Shown here: in pieces, positions 42,498 to 50,622 of the stretch | Position numbering within the stretch: the stretch's first letter is position 1 | Layout: each line of letters starts with the position of its first letter | From: Kribbella sp. ALI-6-A | GTDB taxonomy: Bacteria; Actinomycetota; Actinomycetes; Propionibacteriales; Kribbellaceae | Direction: 5' to 3' | DNA length: 64,000 bases | Assembly: GCF_001984195.1 (NCBI RefSeq) | Contig: NZ_MTQN01000011.1 | Location: forward strand, 558,001 to 622,000 | Translations under genes and position numbers: made by a program | Notes under the pieces: model-generated | What the model was told of the DNA's origin: nothing | Database searches by the model: none | The model's input: only the letters and a program-made list of their open reading frames with translations

Positions 42498-42757
42498 GTG
42501 GTGGGTTGCTCCGTGGGCTGATGGTGTCGTGCGGGTGCGCACGGGCCGTTGGATCGCACCAAACCGCTGGAAAGCTCTGAGAGGACAGAATCACCAACCG
42601 ACTGCTGCGAGCACGAGCCTACTCCGTCCGAGGTCGCGCAGGCCCATAGCGCAACTGACAGAATACGTGTTCCGGCTCGGGCAGCACAACCCGGGGCACC
42701 CGGTCGCTACCGGCCGCCCGCCGAGGTCACCCGACGTCCCTGACACAACACCTGCTC
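42498..42757 (-). promoter_or_regulatory. rpsA leader and promoter region
   Basis: 260 bases with no gene between rpsA and the APH-like gene. A likely -10 (TAGGCT on the minus strand, near 42613) would leave a leader of about 110 bases ending in several hairpins, for example around 42530-42545. S1 is often autoregulated through its leader; no sequence proof here. Confidence 0.4.
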
Positions 42758-43663
42758 TCAATGTACGACGTCCGGATCCGGGCGGCCCGCGGCCAGGTCC
42801 CCAGTGTCGGCCATCCGGGTGATCAGCGAGTGCGCGGCGCTGGCCACCGGGTTCTGCCCGGCGCGCGCGGCGAGGTCGATCAGCGCCCACAGATCGGCCC
42901 CGCGGCTTCGCTCGACCAGGCGGTCCCCGAGGTCCGGACCGGTCTCCCGGACGACCCGCAGCGCGGCCCGCTCCAGCACCGGGTCCGCACCGAATCGCAG
43001 CAGGTTCCCCAGATCGGCGTACGGCGAACCGGCGTGCGCGAACTCCCAGTCGATCAGCCCGGTGATCCTGGCCGTTTCCGGGTCGACCAGCAGGTTCTTC
43101 GCGTTGAAGTCGCTGTGCACCAGGCAGAACCGGTCCACCCCGCTGTCGGCCAGATCCTCGGCGCGGTCGATCACCTCGCGCAGGCGGTCCACCTGCTCGC
43201 GCGTCAGCCCGAAGGACTCGACGTGGTGGTTCAGCCACTGCGCGAGCCCTCCCGCCCCGAACGACTCGATCCGCAGCTCACTGCCGTGGAACTCCCCGAA
43301 GCTCAGGAACGGCATCCCGCTCAGACGCACCAGCAGCTCCCCCAGCTGCGCGCCGACCGACTCCCGCCGCCTGTCGTCGGCCGTCTCGAGGAAGGCCTGC
43401 AAGTTGATCCCGGGCAGCCGCTCGGTCAGCACGTACGTCGGATCGCCGCCCACCTGGTCGACCTGCGCGTCCAGCACTCGCGGCACCGGCAGCAGCCCTC
43501 GCACCAGCCGAAGCAACGCCGCGTCGACGGCAGCCCGGCCCGGCCGCCGCGCGTACAACTTCAGTACCGCGTCCTCACCGGCCGCGCTGACGGCAAACGT
43601 CTCTCCGCCGTACCCACCGGTCAACGGAACTGCGCTGGCCGCGATCGCCTCGAACCCATCCAC
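42758..43663 (-). CDS. Aminoglycoside phosphotransferase-family kinase
   Basis: A 301-residue APH/choline-kinase-fold protein. The catalytic loop is LVHSDFNAKNLLVD (H183, D185, N190), and the metal aspartate is D205 in GLIDWEFAH. VLKLYA near residues 33-38 supplies the ATP lysine, and TERLPGINL follows the hinge. Members phosphorylate antibiotics, sugars or small metabolites; nothing indicates which. GTG start, weak ribosome site. Separated from the SGNH gene by hairpins. Confidence 0.86.
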   Translation of the reverse strand: MDGFEAIAASAVPLTGGYGGETFAVSAAGEDAVLKLYARRPGRAAVDAALLRLVRGLLPVPRVLDAQVDQVGGDPTYVLTERLPGINLQAFLETADDRRRESVGAQLGELLVRLSGMPFLSFGEFHGSELRIESFGAGGLAQWLNHHVESFGLTREQVDRLREVIDRAEDLADSGVDRFCLVHSDFNAKNLLVDPETARITGLIDWEFAHAGSPYADLGNLLRFGADPVLERAALRVVRETGPDLGDRLVERSRGADLWALIDLAARAGQNPVASAAHSLITRMADTGDLAAGRPDPDVVH

Positions 43664-43669
43664 CCGCCC

Positions 43670-43711
43670 GATCCTGCCAGCACCGGCCGACCGATCGGTG
43701 CCGGCGGGATC
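43670..43711. terminator. Hairpin between APH-like and SGNH genes
   Basis: An imperfect 16-base stem, 43670-43685 with 43696-43711, and a 10-base loop. It lies upstream of the APH-like gene and past the SGNH stop on the minus strand, so it may end the SGNH transcript. Confidence 0.55.
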
Positions 43712-43719
43712 TCGGGGGC

Positions 43720-43764
43720 GGATCCGGCGCCGACCGAACCTCGGCCGGGCCGGATCCGGCGCCG
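43720..43764. repeat. 13-base direct repeat
   Basis: GGATCCGGCGCCG occurs at 43720-43732 and again at 43752-43764, just past the SGNH stop. Each copy is locally self-complementary, so both may add to the terminator structure. Confidence 0.5.
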
Positions 43765-43765
43765 C

Positions 43766-44665
43766 TCAAACGTTCGCCGGCGTACCGATCGCCGCCAGGA
43801 TCGGCGGCACCGCGTTGCGCAGTCCGGCCGCGTTCGGGTGCAGCGGCACGAGGCCGTTCGTCGTCGCGCTGGGGATCAGACCCTCGATCCATCGCGTCCC
43901 GGCCGGCTTGCACATGTCGTGGCCGACACTCGGCGTCGCCAGGTCGACGTACGTCGCTCCGTGCGCGTTCGCCTGCTCCGCCATCCGCACGTTCAACCGG
44001 GTCAGCGCCGCCTGCAGGTAGTCCGCGTCCACGCCCCAGACCGGGACGAACGGCCAGCAGCCGCCCTTCTTGATCCCCGTCGGGTAGCCGACCATCAGGA
44101 TCTTCGCGTGCGGCGCCCGCTGCCGGATCCGCTCGATCACCGTGCCGTACGTCGGCGCGAAGGCGTCGATCTTCTGCGCGAGCCGGTCCACGCCGCCCGC
44201 GGTGTTGGTCGCCTTGCAGGAGGTCCCGATCCCCTGCGGCAACAGGTTCACGCACGAGAGCGCGAGCCCGACCAGGCCGATGTCGTTGCCGCCGATCCCG
44301 ACCGAGACCACCGTGGTGTCCGCGCTGAGCGCGTCGTACTGCGGGGCCGCCGTGCCCGCGATGATGCCCGGCTGGGGGTTCGCGAAGTGGGCGGTCGTCG
44401 CGCCGCCGCAGGTCACGTCGCGGAACTTCGCCGGCTTCAACTGCTGCGCGATCAGCGACGCGTAGTTGACCGCCGAGCGCGCGCAGGTGAGCACCTCCTT
44501 GGCCGGCAGCACCAGCGAACCGGCGGCGAACGAGTCGCCCATCGCGACGTACACCAGGGGCGGGGGTGCGGCCGTGGCCGCCGGAGTGGTGACCGAGCCC
44601 CCGACGAGCAAGCCCGTCGCCGCGAGCATCGCGGCCGTTCGGGTCCGTACTGATCTCTTCTGCAT
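43766..44665 (-). CDS. Secreted SGNH/GDSL-family hydrolase (lipase-like)
   Basis: A 299-residue exported esterase. The signal peptide is residues 1-33 (MQKRSVRTRTAAMLAATGLLVGG to TAAPPP). Block I is VAMGDSFAAGS (nucleophile serine), with VTCGGATT, block III VGIGGNDIG, and the catalytic histidine in LVPLHPNAAGLRNAV. Six cysteines suggest disulfides, as in Streptomyces scoe/SCO1725-type lipases. It should hydrolyse acyl esters outside the cell. Divergent from the TetR regulator. Confidence 0.9.
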   Translation of the reverse strand: MQKRSVRTRTAAMLAATGLLVGGSVTTPAATAAPPPLVYVAMGDSFAAGSLVLPAKEVLTCARSAVNYASLIAQQLKPAKFRDVTCGGATTAHFANPQPGIIAGTAAPQYDALSADTTVVSVGIGGNDIGLVGLALSCVNLLPQGIGTSCKATNTAGGVDRLAQKIDAFAPTYGTVIERIRQRAPHAKILMVGYPTGIKKGGCWPFVPVWGVDADYLQAALTRLNVRMAEQANAHGATYVDLATPSVGHDMCKPAGTRWIEGLIPSATTNGLVPLHPNAAGLRNAVPPILAAIGTPANV

Positions 44666-44773
44666 GCCGCCGCCTTCAACGTTATGTGACTGGTCGGTAA
44701 CAGGTCGTGCGGATCAGCATGAACATCACTCACCTTTTCGGCAAGGCCTGAAGGGCGAAAGAAATGCATCGCC

Positions 44774-44802
44774 TTGATTACGCTACTTCGGTATCGTAAA
44801 GT
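44774..44802 (+). promoter_or_regulatory. Promoter-like boxes and inverted repeat before the TetR gene
   Basis: TTGATT (44774-44779) and TAAAGT (44797-44802) have an ideal 17-base spacer but end two bases from the ATG at 44804. TTACG (44778-44782) and CGTAA (44795-44799) form an inverted repeat in the same place. It may be the autoregulatory operator; the boxes may be fortuitous or serve a shorter product. Confidence 0.35.
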
Positions 44803-44803
44803 C

Positions 44804-45370
44804 ATGACCAGAGGACGCCCCCGCGACACCGCGATCGACCGCAGGGTGCTGGCGGCCGCGGCGGAAGAGCTGCGGCAGGGCGGGTACGACGGCCTGTCGG
44901 TCGACCGCGTGGCCGAGCGCGCCGGCGTCGCCAAGACCACGCTGTACCGGCGGTGGGCGTCGAAGGCCGAGCTTGTCGTCGCGCTGATCGCCGACCTGCG
45001 CTCCGACGTCCCCTTCGAACCGACCGACGATCCGCGCCGCGACCTGACCGAGCTGGTCAGCGCGATCGCCGCCAATCTCACCGCGACCCCTACCAGCCTG
45101 ATCGCCGACCTGGCCGCAGCGGCCGCCCGAGACCCGCGCGTCGGCGAGAGCGTCCGCGCGCTCTGGGCCGACCGGCATCGCGCCGTCACCGCGGTGGTCG
45201 CCAAGGCGCAGCAGACCGGACTCGTGCTCGACCACGTCGCGCCCGCCGTACTGGTCGATCAGCTGGTCGGCCCGCTGTACTACCGGCTCCTCGTCACCGG
45301 CGAGCCGCTCACGCCTGACTACGTGAGGACGCTCGTGCGCAGCGTCCTCGGCCCTGAGGAGCCGAGATGA
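44804..45370 (+). CDS. TetR-family transcriptional regulator
   Basis: A 188-residue TetR regulator. The HTH is RRVLAAAAEELRQGGYDGLSVDRVAERAGVAKTTLYRRWASKAELVVALI (residues 13-62). The C-terminal ligand domain is of the TetR_C_16 type (VGPLYYRLLVTGEPLT). It overlaps the SRPBCC gene (ATGA), which it may control together with the divergent SGNH hydrolase. Ligand unknown. Confidence 0.9.
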   Translation: MTRGRPRDTAIDRRVLAAAAEELRQGGYDGLSVDRVAERAGVAKTTLYRRWASKAELVVALIADLRSDVPFEPTDDPRRDLTELVSAIAANLTATPTSLIADLAAAAARDPRVGESVRALWADRHRAVTAVVAKAQQTGLVLDHVAPAVLVDQLVGPLYYRLLVTGEPLTPDYVRTLVRSVLGPEEPR

Positions 45371-45912
45371 CCGTCACCGCCCACCGAAGTCCCGTACGCC
45401 GCCGGCTGCTGATCGGCCTCGGCGCTGTGCTCGTCCTGCTGACCGGCTACAGCGTCTACGCGATCGCCCGCCCGACCGTGCTCCGCACCGAACTGGAGAT
45501 CGACGCCACGCCCGATCAGGTCTGGAGCGTGCTCGCCGACCGCGCCTCCTACCCCGACTGGAACCCGTTCATCGTCTCCTCGACCGGGGACCTCGTCGTC
45601 GGCAGCACGATCACCAACGTCCTGCGGGACACCAAAGGCAAGGAGACCGAATTCGCCCCGAAGCTGCTCGCGGTCGACCCGGGCCGCGAGCTGCGCTGGA
45701 TCGGCAGGATCGGCCTCGGCGGCGTGTTCGACGGCGAGCACGCCTTCCGGATCGAGGCCCTTCCCGGCGGCCGCTCGAAGCTGATCCAGGAGGAGACCTT
45801 CCGCGGCGTCGCCGTGCCGTTCACCACCGGCATGCTGCGCGACACCATCGAGCCCCAGTTCCACGCGATGAACCGGGCGATCGCCGGGCGAATCGAGTTG
45901 AAGTTGCCGTAA
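45367..45912 (+). CDS. SRPBCC-family protein with N-terminal membrane anchor
   Basis: A 181-residue protein. One helix (about 14-33, LLIGLGAVLVLLTGYSVYAI) anchors it; residues 40-180 are a START/polyketide-cyclase-like domain (EIDATPDQVWSVLADRASYPDWNPFIVSSTGD, ELRWIGRIGLGGVFDGEHAFRIE). Such folds bind hydrophobic ligands. Translationally coupled to the TetR gene, so it may belong to the response that regulator controls. Confidence 0.85.
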   Translation: MTVTAHRSPVRRRLLIGLGAVLVLLTGYSVYAIARPTVLRTELEIDATPDQVWSVLADRASYPDWNPFIVSSTGDLVVGSTITNVLRDTKGKETEFAPKLLAVDPGRELRWIGRIGLGGVFDGEHAFRIEALPGGRSKLIQEETFRGVAVPFTTGMLRDTIEPQFHAMNRAIAGRIELKLP

Positions 45913-45956
45913 GGGCAGCCTCTAGCGTCGTACTCGTCAGTCGATGGGAGGACGGG

Positions 45957-46703
45957 ATGGGCTGGTCGATCGCGGAGGTCGCGAAGGCTTCGGGGGTGAC
46001 CGCGCGGACGTTGCGGCACTACCACGCGATCGGGCTGCTGGAGCCGGCCCGGACCGCGCACAACGGACGGCGGTACTACGAGCAGGAGCAGCTCCTGCGG
46101 CTGCAGCGGATTCTGCTGCTGCGCGAGCTGGGGCTGGGGCTGGACGTGATCGCGGACGTGATCAGCCGGCAGAGCAGGCAGGACACGGTCGAGGTGCTCG
46201 CCAGGCATCGCGACTGGCTCGTCGAGGAGCAGCTCCGGCTGCGGCGACTGGTCCGGACCGTCGAACGCACCATCGAGAACATCGAGAAAGGAGGAGAGAT
46301 GGCACCCGACAAGGTGTTCGAGGGCTTCGAGCACAATCCGTACGAGGCGGAGGCGCGGGAACGGTGGGGTGACGACGCCGTCGACGCGAGCTACCGCAAG
46401 ATGCAGTCGTGGTCGGCCGACGACGCGGAGAAGGCCCGGACCGGCTACAGCCGCGTCCACGAGGAACTGGCCGCGTTGAAGGCCGCCGGCGCGCAGGTGG
46501 CCGACCAGCGCGTGCAGGACGTCGTCCAGCTGCACTTCGAGGTGACGAGCCTGTTCTGGACGCCGACCGCCGAGGCCTACCGCGGACTCGGGCAGTTGTA
46601 CGTCGACGACGAGCGGTTCCGGCGCAACATCGGGTCCGGCGACGACTCGCTGGTCGAGTACCTGCGCGACGCGATGAACGTCTACGCGGACGCCCAGCTG
46701 TGA
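45957..46703 (+). CDS. MerR-family TipAL-like thiopeptide/multidrug-binding regulator
   Basis: A 248-residue regulator. Residues 1-70 are the MerR HTH (MGWSIAEVAKASGVTARTLRHYHAIGLLEPARTAHNGRRYY), followed by a coiled coil to about 112. Residues 115-248 are a TipAS antibiotic-binding domain (GFEHNPYEAEARERWGDDAVDASYRKMQSWS). TipAL activates its own promoter on binding thiopeptides. GGGAGG lies five bases before the ATG. A strong internal ribosome site precedes Met115, so a short ligand-binding form is probably made too. The neighbouring methyltransferase is the only nearby candidate target. Confidence 0.92.
   Translation: MGWSIAEVAKASGVTARTLRHYHAIGLLEPARTAHNGRRYYEQEQLLRLQRILLLRELGLGLDVIADVISRQSRQDTVEVLARHRDWLVEEQLRLRRLVRTVERTIENIEKGGEMAPDKVFEGFEHNPYEAEARERWGDDAVDASYRKMQSWSADDAEKARTGYSRVHEELAALKAAGAQVADQRVQDVVQLHFEVTSLFWTPTAEAYRGLGQLYVDDERFRRNIGSGDDSLVEYLRDAMNVYADAQL
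46288..46703 (+). CDS. Internal TipAS-like product of the same gene (alternative start)
   Basis: AAGGAGG at 46288-46294 stands four bases before an in-frame ATG at 46299, codon 115 of the MerR gene. Translation from there gives a 134-residue ligand-binding domain without the DNA-binding part. S. lividans tipA makes TipAL and TipAS in the same way, TipAS acting as a drug sponge. The coordinates include the ribosome site; coding starts at 46299. Inferred, not proven. Confidence 0.65.
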
Positions 46704-46705
46704 GC

Positions 46706-46733
46706 ATCCCGGGGGGCTGCAGACCCCCGGGAT
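46706..46733. terminator. Hairpin after the TipAL-like gene
   Basis: A perfect ten-base stem, 46706-46715 with 46724-46733, and an 8-base loop directly after the stop codon, ending 11 bases before the methyltransferase GTG. It probably terminates or attenuates read-through into that gene. Confidence 0.65.
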
Positions 46734-46744
46734 AGGGTGACCGC

Positions 46745-47536
46745 GTGGTCGAGCCGCAACGTATCGAGCTGACCGAGGCGCAGACCTCGAAAGCCAGCCG
46801 GACCTACTGGGACTCCGCGGCGAGCGAGTACCTCGAAGAACACGGCGCCTTCCTCGGCGACGACCGCTTCGTCTGGTGCCCCGAAGGAGTCGACGAAGAA
46901 CACGCTCAACTGCTCGGCCCGGTCCGCGGCAAGCGCGTCCTCGAGATCGGCTGCGGCGCCGCCCAGTGCGCCCGCTGGCTGACCGAGCAGGGCGCCCGGG
47001 CCGTTGCCTTCGACATCTCGGTCGAGCAGCTCCAGCTCGGCAAGGCCCTCGACCGCAAGACCGGTACGCCGGTCCGCACGGTCGCCGCCGACGCGACGGC
47101 GATCCCGTTCGCGAGCGAGACCTTCGACATCGCCTGCTCCGCCTTCGGCGCGCTCCCGTTCGTGGCCGACGCCGAAGCCGCGTTGCGCGAGATCGCCCGG
47201 ACGCTGCGACCGCACGGCCTGCTGGTCTTCTCGGTCACCCATCCGATCCGCTGGAGCATGCCGGACGACCCGAGCCCGGCCGGCCTGCGGATCACCCAGT
47301 CCTACTTCGACCGGACGCCGTACGTCGAGGTCGACGAGCGCGGCGTCGCGGTCTACGCCGAGCACCACCGGACCACCGGCGACTGGATCCGCGCGATCAC
47401 CGGCGCGGGCTTCGTCGTCGACGACCTGCTCGAACCGGAGTGGCCGGCCGGGCACGACCAGATCTGGGGCGGCTGGGGACCCGACCGCGGCCGCCTGGTC
47501 CCGGGCACCGCGATCTGGTCCGCCCACAAGGCCTGA
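46745..47536 (+). CDS. Class I SAM-dependent methyltransferase
   Basis: A 263-residue methyltransferase (Methyltransf_11 type). SAM motif I is RVLEIGCGAAQCARWLTEQGARAVAFDIS, followed by VAADATAIPFASETFDIACSAFGALPFV and LREIARTLRPHGLLVFSVTHPIRW. Substrate unknown; cytoplasmic. GTG start with AGGGTGA upstream. It follows the TipA-type gene across a hairpin and is convergent with the DUF3068 gene. Confidence 0.9.
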   Translation: MVEPQRIELTEAQTSKASRTYWDSAASEYLEEHGAFLGDDRFVWCPEGVDEEHAQLLGPVRGKRVLEIGCGAAQCARWLTEQGARAVAFDISVEQLQLGKALDRKTGTPVRTVAADATAIPFASETFDIACSAFGALPFVADAEAALREIARTLRPHGLLVFSVTHPIRWSMPDDPSPAGLRITQSYFDRTPYVEVDERGVAVYAEHHRTTGDWIRAITGAGFVVDDLLEPEWPAGHDQIWGGWGPDRGRLVPGTAIWSAHKA

Positions 47537-47565
47537 TCAGCTCGCCGACGGCTGGCGCGATCCGA

Positions 47566-47615
47566 GCCGCCGGCCGGGTCCGAGCCCACCGGCCGGCCGA
47601 GTCGGAACCGGCGGC
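47566..47615. terminator. GC-rich inverted repeats between convergent genes
   Basis: GCCGCCGG (47566-47573) pairs with CCGGCGGC (47608-47615), with further CCGGCCGG palindromes between. The region separates the methyltransferase and the DUF3068 gene, both ending here. Probable shared terminator. Confidence 0.5.
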
Positions 47616-47620
47616 CGGGC

Positions 47621-48703
47621 TCAGGCCGCGCGCCGGGCCTTCGGCCGCCGCCACAGGAACCCGGCGGCCGCGAGCAGCACCAGACCCAGGATCAGCGACA
47701 GCAACGGCACCCAGTAGCCGATCAGGTTCAGCTGCGAGGCCTTCTCCTGGTAACCACCTTCGGCCCGCCCGTCGACCTGCGCGCCCTCGACGTTCTTCTT
47801 CACCGTCGCCTCGTCGTACCCGATCGTCGCGTCCGTTGCGGTGATCTTGGCCTCGCCCTGGTAGTCGATCGTGGCGATCTGCTTCTCCTCGCCCTTGATG
47901 ATCGCGCCGGTGACCGGCTCGATCCACAGCGTCCGGGTGTTCTGGTAGCTGCGCTGCACCTCGACCGACGGCCGGCCCTTGAGGTCGATCAGAGCGCCCG
48001 GCACCTTCAGCGGCGTCACCTGCGGCACCTCCGACTTCGGCACCTCCTGGACGAACTTGTAGACCTTGAGCCCGAGCAACTCGGTCTCGCCCTTGAACTC
48101 GATCGGGAAGGCCTTGCGCAGCGTGCTGTCCCAGAACGTGTAGGTCTTCTTCTGGGTGCCGAACGGGAACTTCAGCACCAGCCCCTCGTGCCCCTTGAAG
48201 ACCGGGTCGCCGGGCCGCTTGCGGTCCTCGGGCTTCAGCGTCGTGGTGATGTACTCACCGCTGTTGTCCTTGCTCGGGTCGGGATCCCAGCGGACCGCCT
48301 CGCCGGTGTGCGCGTCGAGCACCACCCGCTCCTGCACGAAGCTGAGCGGCGCCTTCTCGTCGCGCTTGGCGTCGTCCTCGCTCGGGAACTCGTACGCCGG
48401 GTCGTCGTCGGTGACCACCGCGGTGTCGAAGACCACCACCTTGCGGTCCAGTGCCTTGCTGATCTTCTCGGCCGCGACCACGTCGCCGCGCACGGTCCGG
48501 GTCGAGGTCAGCGGCAGCCGCGTCTCCCGCTGCGTGGCCACCACGAACACCGTGCCGTCCTGCGTCGTCCTGGACGTGGTGTGCGCGACCTGGTCCGGCG
48601 GCGCGACCGCCAGCGTCGGATAGGCGTAGAACCTGGCCATCACGGCCACCCCGACGAAGAAGATTCCCAGTGCCAGCAGCACGATGCGACTGCGATTCCC
48701 CAC
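47621..48703 (-). CDS. DUF3068 (PorA-family) membrane-anchored protein
   Basis: A 360-residue protein. One helix at each end (IVLLALGIFFVGVAVMARFY, 7-27; WVPLLSLILGLVLLAAAGFLW, about 330-352) frames a large external domain with SFVQERVVLDAHTGEAVRWDPDPS, KFPFGTQKKTYTFWD and RTLWIEPVTGAIIKGEEKQ. This matches DUF3068, widespread in actinobacteria with envelope genes. No established activity. GTG with GGGAGGGG upstream. Divergent from the GT-C-like gene, so probably part of the glycan locus. Confidence 0.87.
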   Translation of the reverse strand: MGNRSRIVLLALGIFFVGVAVMARFYAYPTLAVAPPDQVAHTTSRTTQDGTVFVVATQRETRLPLTSTRTVRGDVVAAEKISKALDRKVVVFDTAVVTDDDPAYEFPSEDDAKRDEKAPLSFVQERVVLDAHTGEAVRWDPDPSKDNSGEYITTTLKPEDRKRPGDPVFKGHEGLVLKFPFGTQKKTYTFWDSTLRKAFPIEFKGETELLGLKVYKFVQEVPKSEVPQVTPLKVPGALIDLKGRPSVEVQRSYQNTRTLWIEPVTGAIIKGEEKQIATIDYQGEAKITATDATIGYDEATVKKNVEGAQVDGRAEGGYQEKASQLNLIGYWVPLLSLILGLVLLAAAGFLWRRPKARRAA

Positions 48704-48729
48704 AACAACCCCTCCCGGTCTGTCCGCGG

Positions 48730-48751
48730 GACGCTACCAGCGAGTAGCGTC
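48730..48751. promoter_or_regulatory. Perfect 8-base inverted repeat between divergent genes
   Basis: GACGCTAC (48730-48737) and GTAGCGTC (48744-48751) flank six bases, 27 bases upstream of the DUF3068 start and 53 before the GT-C-like gene. The spacing suits a dimeric regulator of both genes. Confidence 0.45.
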
Positions 48752-48789
48752 CTTGAACAGGGATCGTTCGGGGTGGATCCGAACTGAGA

Positions 48790-48803
48790 TATCGTCCCGC
48801 CCC
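48790..48803 (+). promoter_or_regulatory. Probable leaderless promoter -10 element
   Basis: TATCGT at 48790-48795 sits eight bases before the ATG at 48804, with no ribosome site between. The same TATCGTCCCGCC string precedes the methyltransferase GTG at 56590 on the minus strand. Spacing places transcription start at the start codon. Confidence 0.5.
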
Positions 48804-50609
48804 ATGAGGGGGAACCAGGGCACGCCGGCCCGCGGCCGCACGGCGCCCGACGCGGCAGTTCTGCGCGCCGCGATCATCGCCGTCGCGGTGGTCCAGGCGG
48901 TGGTGCTGGGCCTGCTCGCGCGCCGCGGCCACTGGCTCAGCGACGACCTCGAGTTCCTCGTGCAGGGCGGCCGGGGCTTCGCGCCGCGCCAGTTGCTGAC
49001 GCCGCTGAACGATCACATCGCGCCGGGCCTGCGCTTCGTCTACGCGACGTTCGCCGAGCTCGCGCCGCTGAACTGGGACGTCACCGTCGGCTGGCGGGTT
49101 CTCCTGCAGGCGTTGGCGATCGTGCTGCTCGGCCTGCTCCTGTTGCGCCTGCTCGGCTCCAGCTGGTGGGTCCTGATCGGCACGGTCGTCTACGCGCTGA
49201 CTTCGCTCAGCATGCCGTCGTTCATGTCGCTGTCCAGCGGCGTCAACAACCTGCCGGCCCACGTCTTCGGCCTGCTCCTGCTGCACGCGACCGTCGACTG
49301 GTCCGCCGGCCACCGTCGCCGAGCGGTTGCCTATGGCCCCCTTTCGTTGCTGATCTCCTTGGCCTGCTGGGAGAAGTCGGGCCTGGTCCTGGTCACCGCG
49401 CTGGCGCTGTCGCTCTACCTGCGCGAAGTCCCCCTGCGGCTGTGGCTGCGCCGGACCTGGCCGTACGCCGCCGCACTGACCGCCTCGGTTGTTGCCTTCG
49501 GCATCTTGTACGCCACGCACGGCAACCCGTCGGCGGGAGGGCTGCCGGGCTGGTCCGATCTGGTCGAGCTGGCGGGCCGGTCCTTCGCCGTACCGCTCGG
49601 CGCGCTCGTGGGCGGACCGTGGACCTGGAACCCGATGTCCGGAGTCTTCGGCCTCGCGGACGCGCCGGCCGTCGTACCGGTGCTCGGTGGGATCGTCGCG
49701 GCCGTCCTGCTGGTGACCGCGTGGCGCCGGGACCGGCGAGTGCTGCTGCTCTGGGCGGCGGTCGGCGTGTACACGGCGGTGACGCTGATGCTGGTGTCGT
49801 ACGGACGGTTCGGGGTCTTCGGTGATGTCTTCACCGTGCACTACCACTACTGGTCCGACCTCTCGATCCCGCTCACGCTCGCCGTCGTGCTCACCGCGCG
49901 GTCGATGCCCGCGCTCCGCTTCGCGCCGTTCGTCGCCATCGGTGCGCTACTCGCCTGGACCGCGGGCGCGGTCGTCTCGATCGTGACGTTCGCGCAGTTG
50001 TGGGACGACAACCCGACCCGGCCGTACTTCAGCACGCTGCGCGCCGAGCTGGAGGCGGCCGGCCCGGCGGTGAATCTCTGGGACACCCAACTGCCCGGAA
50101 CAGTGGCGGCGGTCGCGCTGGCCCGCGATCCGCGCCTCTCCCCCGTGCTCCGGACGGCCGGGATTCCCTTCCAGCTCCAGGCCTCGTCGAGTGAGCCGCG
50201 CATGGTCGACGAGACCGGCCGGATCCGCCCGGCGCAGCTGAGCGCCTGGGCCAAGGCCGTCATCCCACCCAAGGGCAAGAAGTTCTGCTCGGTGCACCTT
50301 CAGGGTGCCCACACGATCACCCTGCCGCTGCAGGCGACCACCACCGACCGCCCGACGGCCAACTGGTTCGCCAAGGTTGGCTACCTGAGCACCCGGGAGC
50401 ACACCGTCGAGGTCGAACTGGTCGGCACGAACGGCCGAAGCGTCGCCGTACCGGCGTCGGCCACCGCGTGGCCGGCGGGACTGTCCAACACCTATCTCGG
50501 CCCGGCACCCGCGACCGACCTCGCCGCCGTCCGGATCCGGACCACCGACCCGAAAAGCAACCTCTGCATCGGCAGCGTCGAGATCGGCCTTCCGCAGGTG
50601 AGTCAATGA
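48804..50609 (+). CDS. Polytopic membrane protein, GT-C glycosyltransferase-like
   Basis: A 601-residue protein with about ten to eleven membrane helices (20-430) and a 170-residue external C-terminal domain. An acidic loop after the first helix (RGHWLSDDLEFLVQGGRGF) is placed like the catalytic DD/DE loop of polyprenyl-linked GT-C glycosyltransferases. The C-terminal part (KFCSVHLQGAHTITLPLQ) looks like a beta-sandwich. No closer family recognised. It begins an apparent operon with the acyltransferase 14 bases downstream. ATG at 48804, apparently leaderless. Confidence 0.75.
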   Translation: MRGNQGTPARGRTAPDAAVLRAAIIAVAVVQAVVLGLLARRGHWLSDDLEFLVQGGRGFAPRQLLTPLNDHIAPGLRFVYATFAELAPLNWDVTVGWRVLLQALAIVLLGLLLLRLLGSSWWVLIGTVVYALTSLSMPSFMSLSSGVNNLPAHVFGLLLLHATVDWSAGHRRRAVAYGPLSLLISLACWEKSGLVLVTALALSLYLREVPLRLWLRRTWPYAAALTASVVAFGILYATHGNPSAGGLPGWSDLVELAGRSFAVPLGALVGGPWTWNPMSGVFGLADAPAVVPVLGGIVAAVLLVTAWRRDRRVLLLWAAVGVYTAVTLMLVSYGRFGVFGDVFTVHYHYWSDLSIPLTLAVVLTARSMPALRFAPFVAIGALLAWTAGAVVSIVTFAQLWDDNPTRPYFSTLRAELEAAGPAVNLWDTQLPGTVAAVALARDPRLSPVLRTAGIPFQLQASSSEPRMVDETGRIRPAQLSAWAKAVIPPKGKKFCSVHLQGAHTITLPLQATTTDRPTANWFAKVGYLSTREHTVEVELVGTNGRSVAVPASATAWPAGLSNTYLGPAPATDLAAVRIRTTDPKSNLCIGSVEIGLPQVSQ

Positions 50610-50622
50610 GACAGGTGACCGG

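Noticed and set aside
42758..43663. Aminoglycoside resistance gene
   Set aside because: The APH fold is shared by many metabolic kinases; nothing in sequence or context points to an antibiotic substrate.
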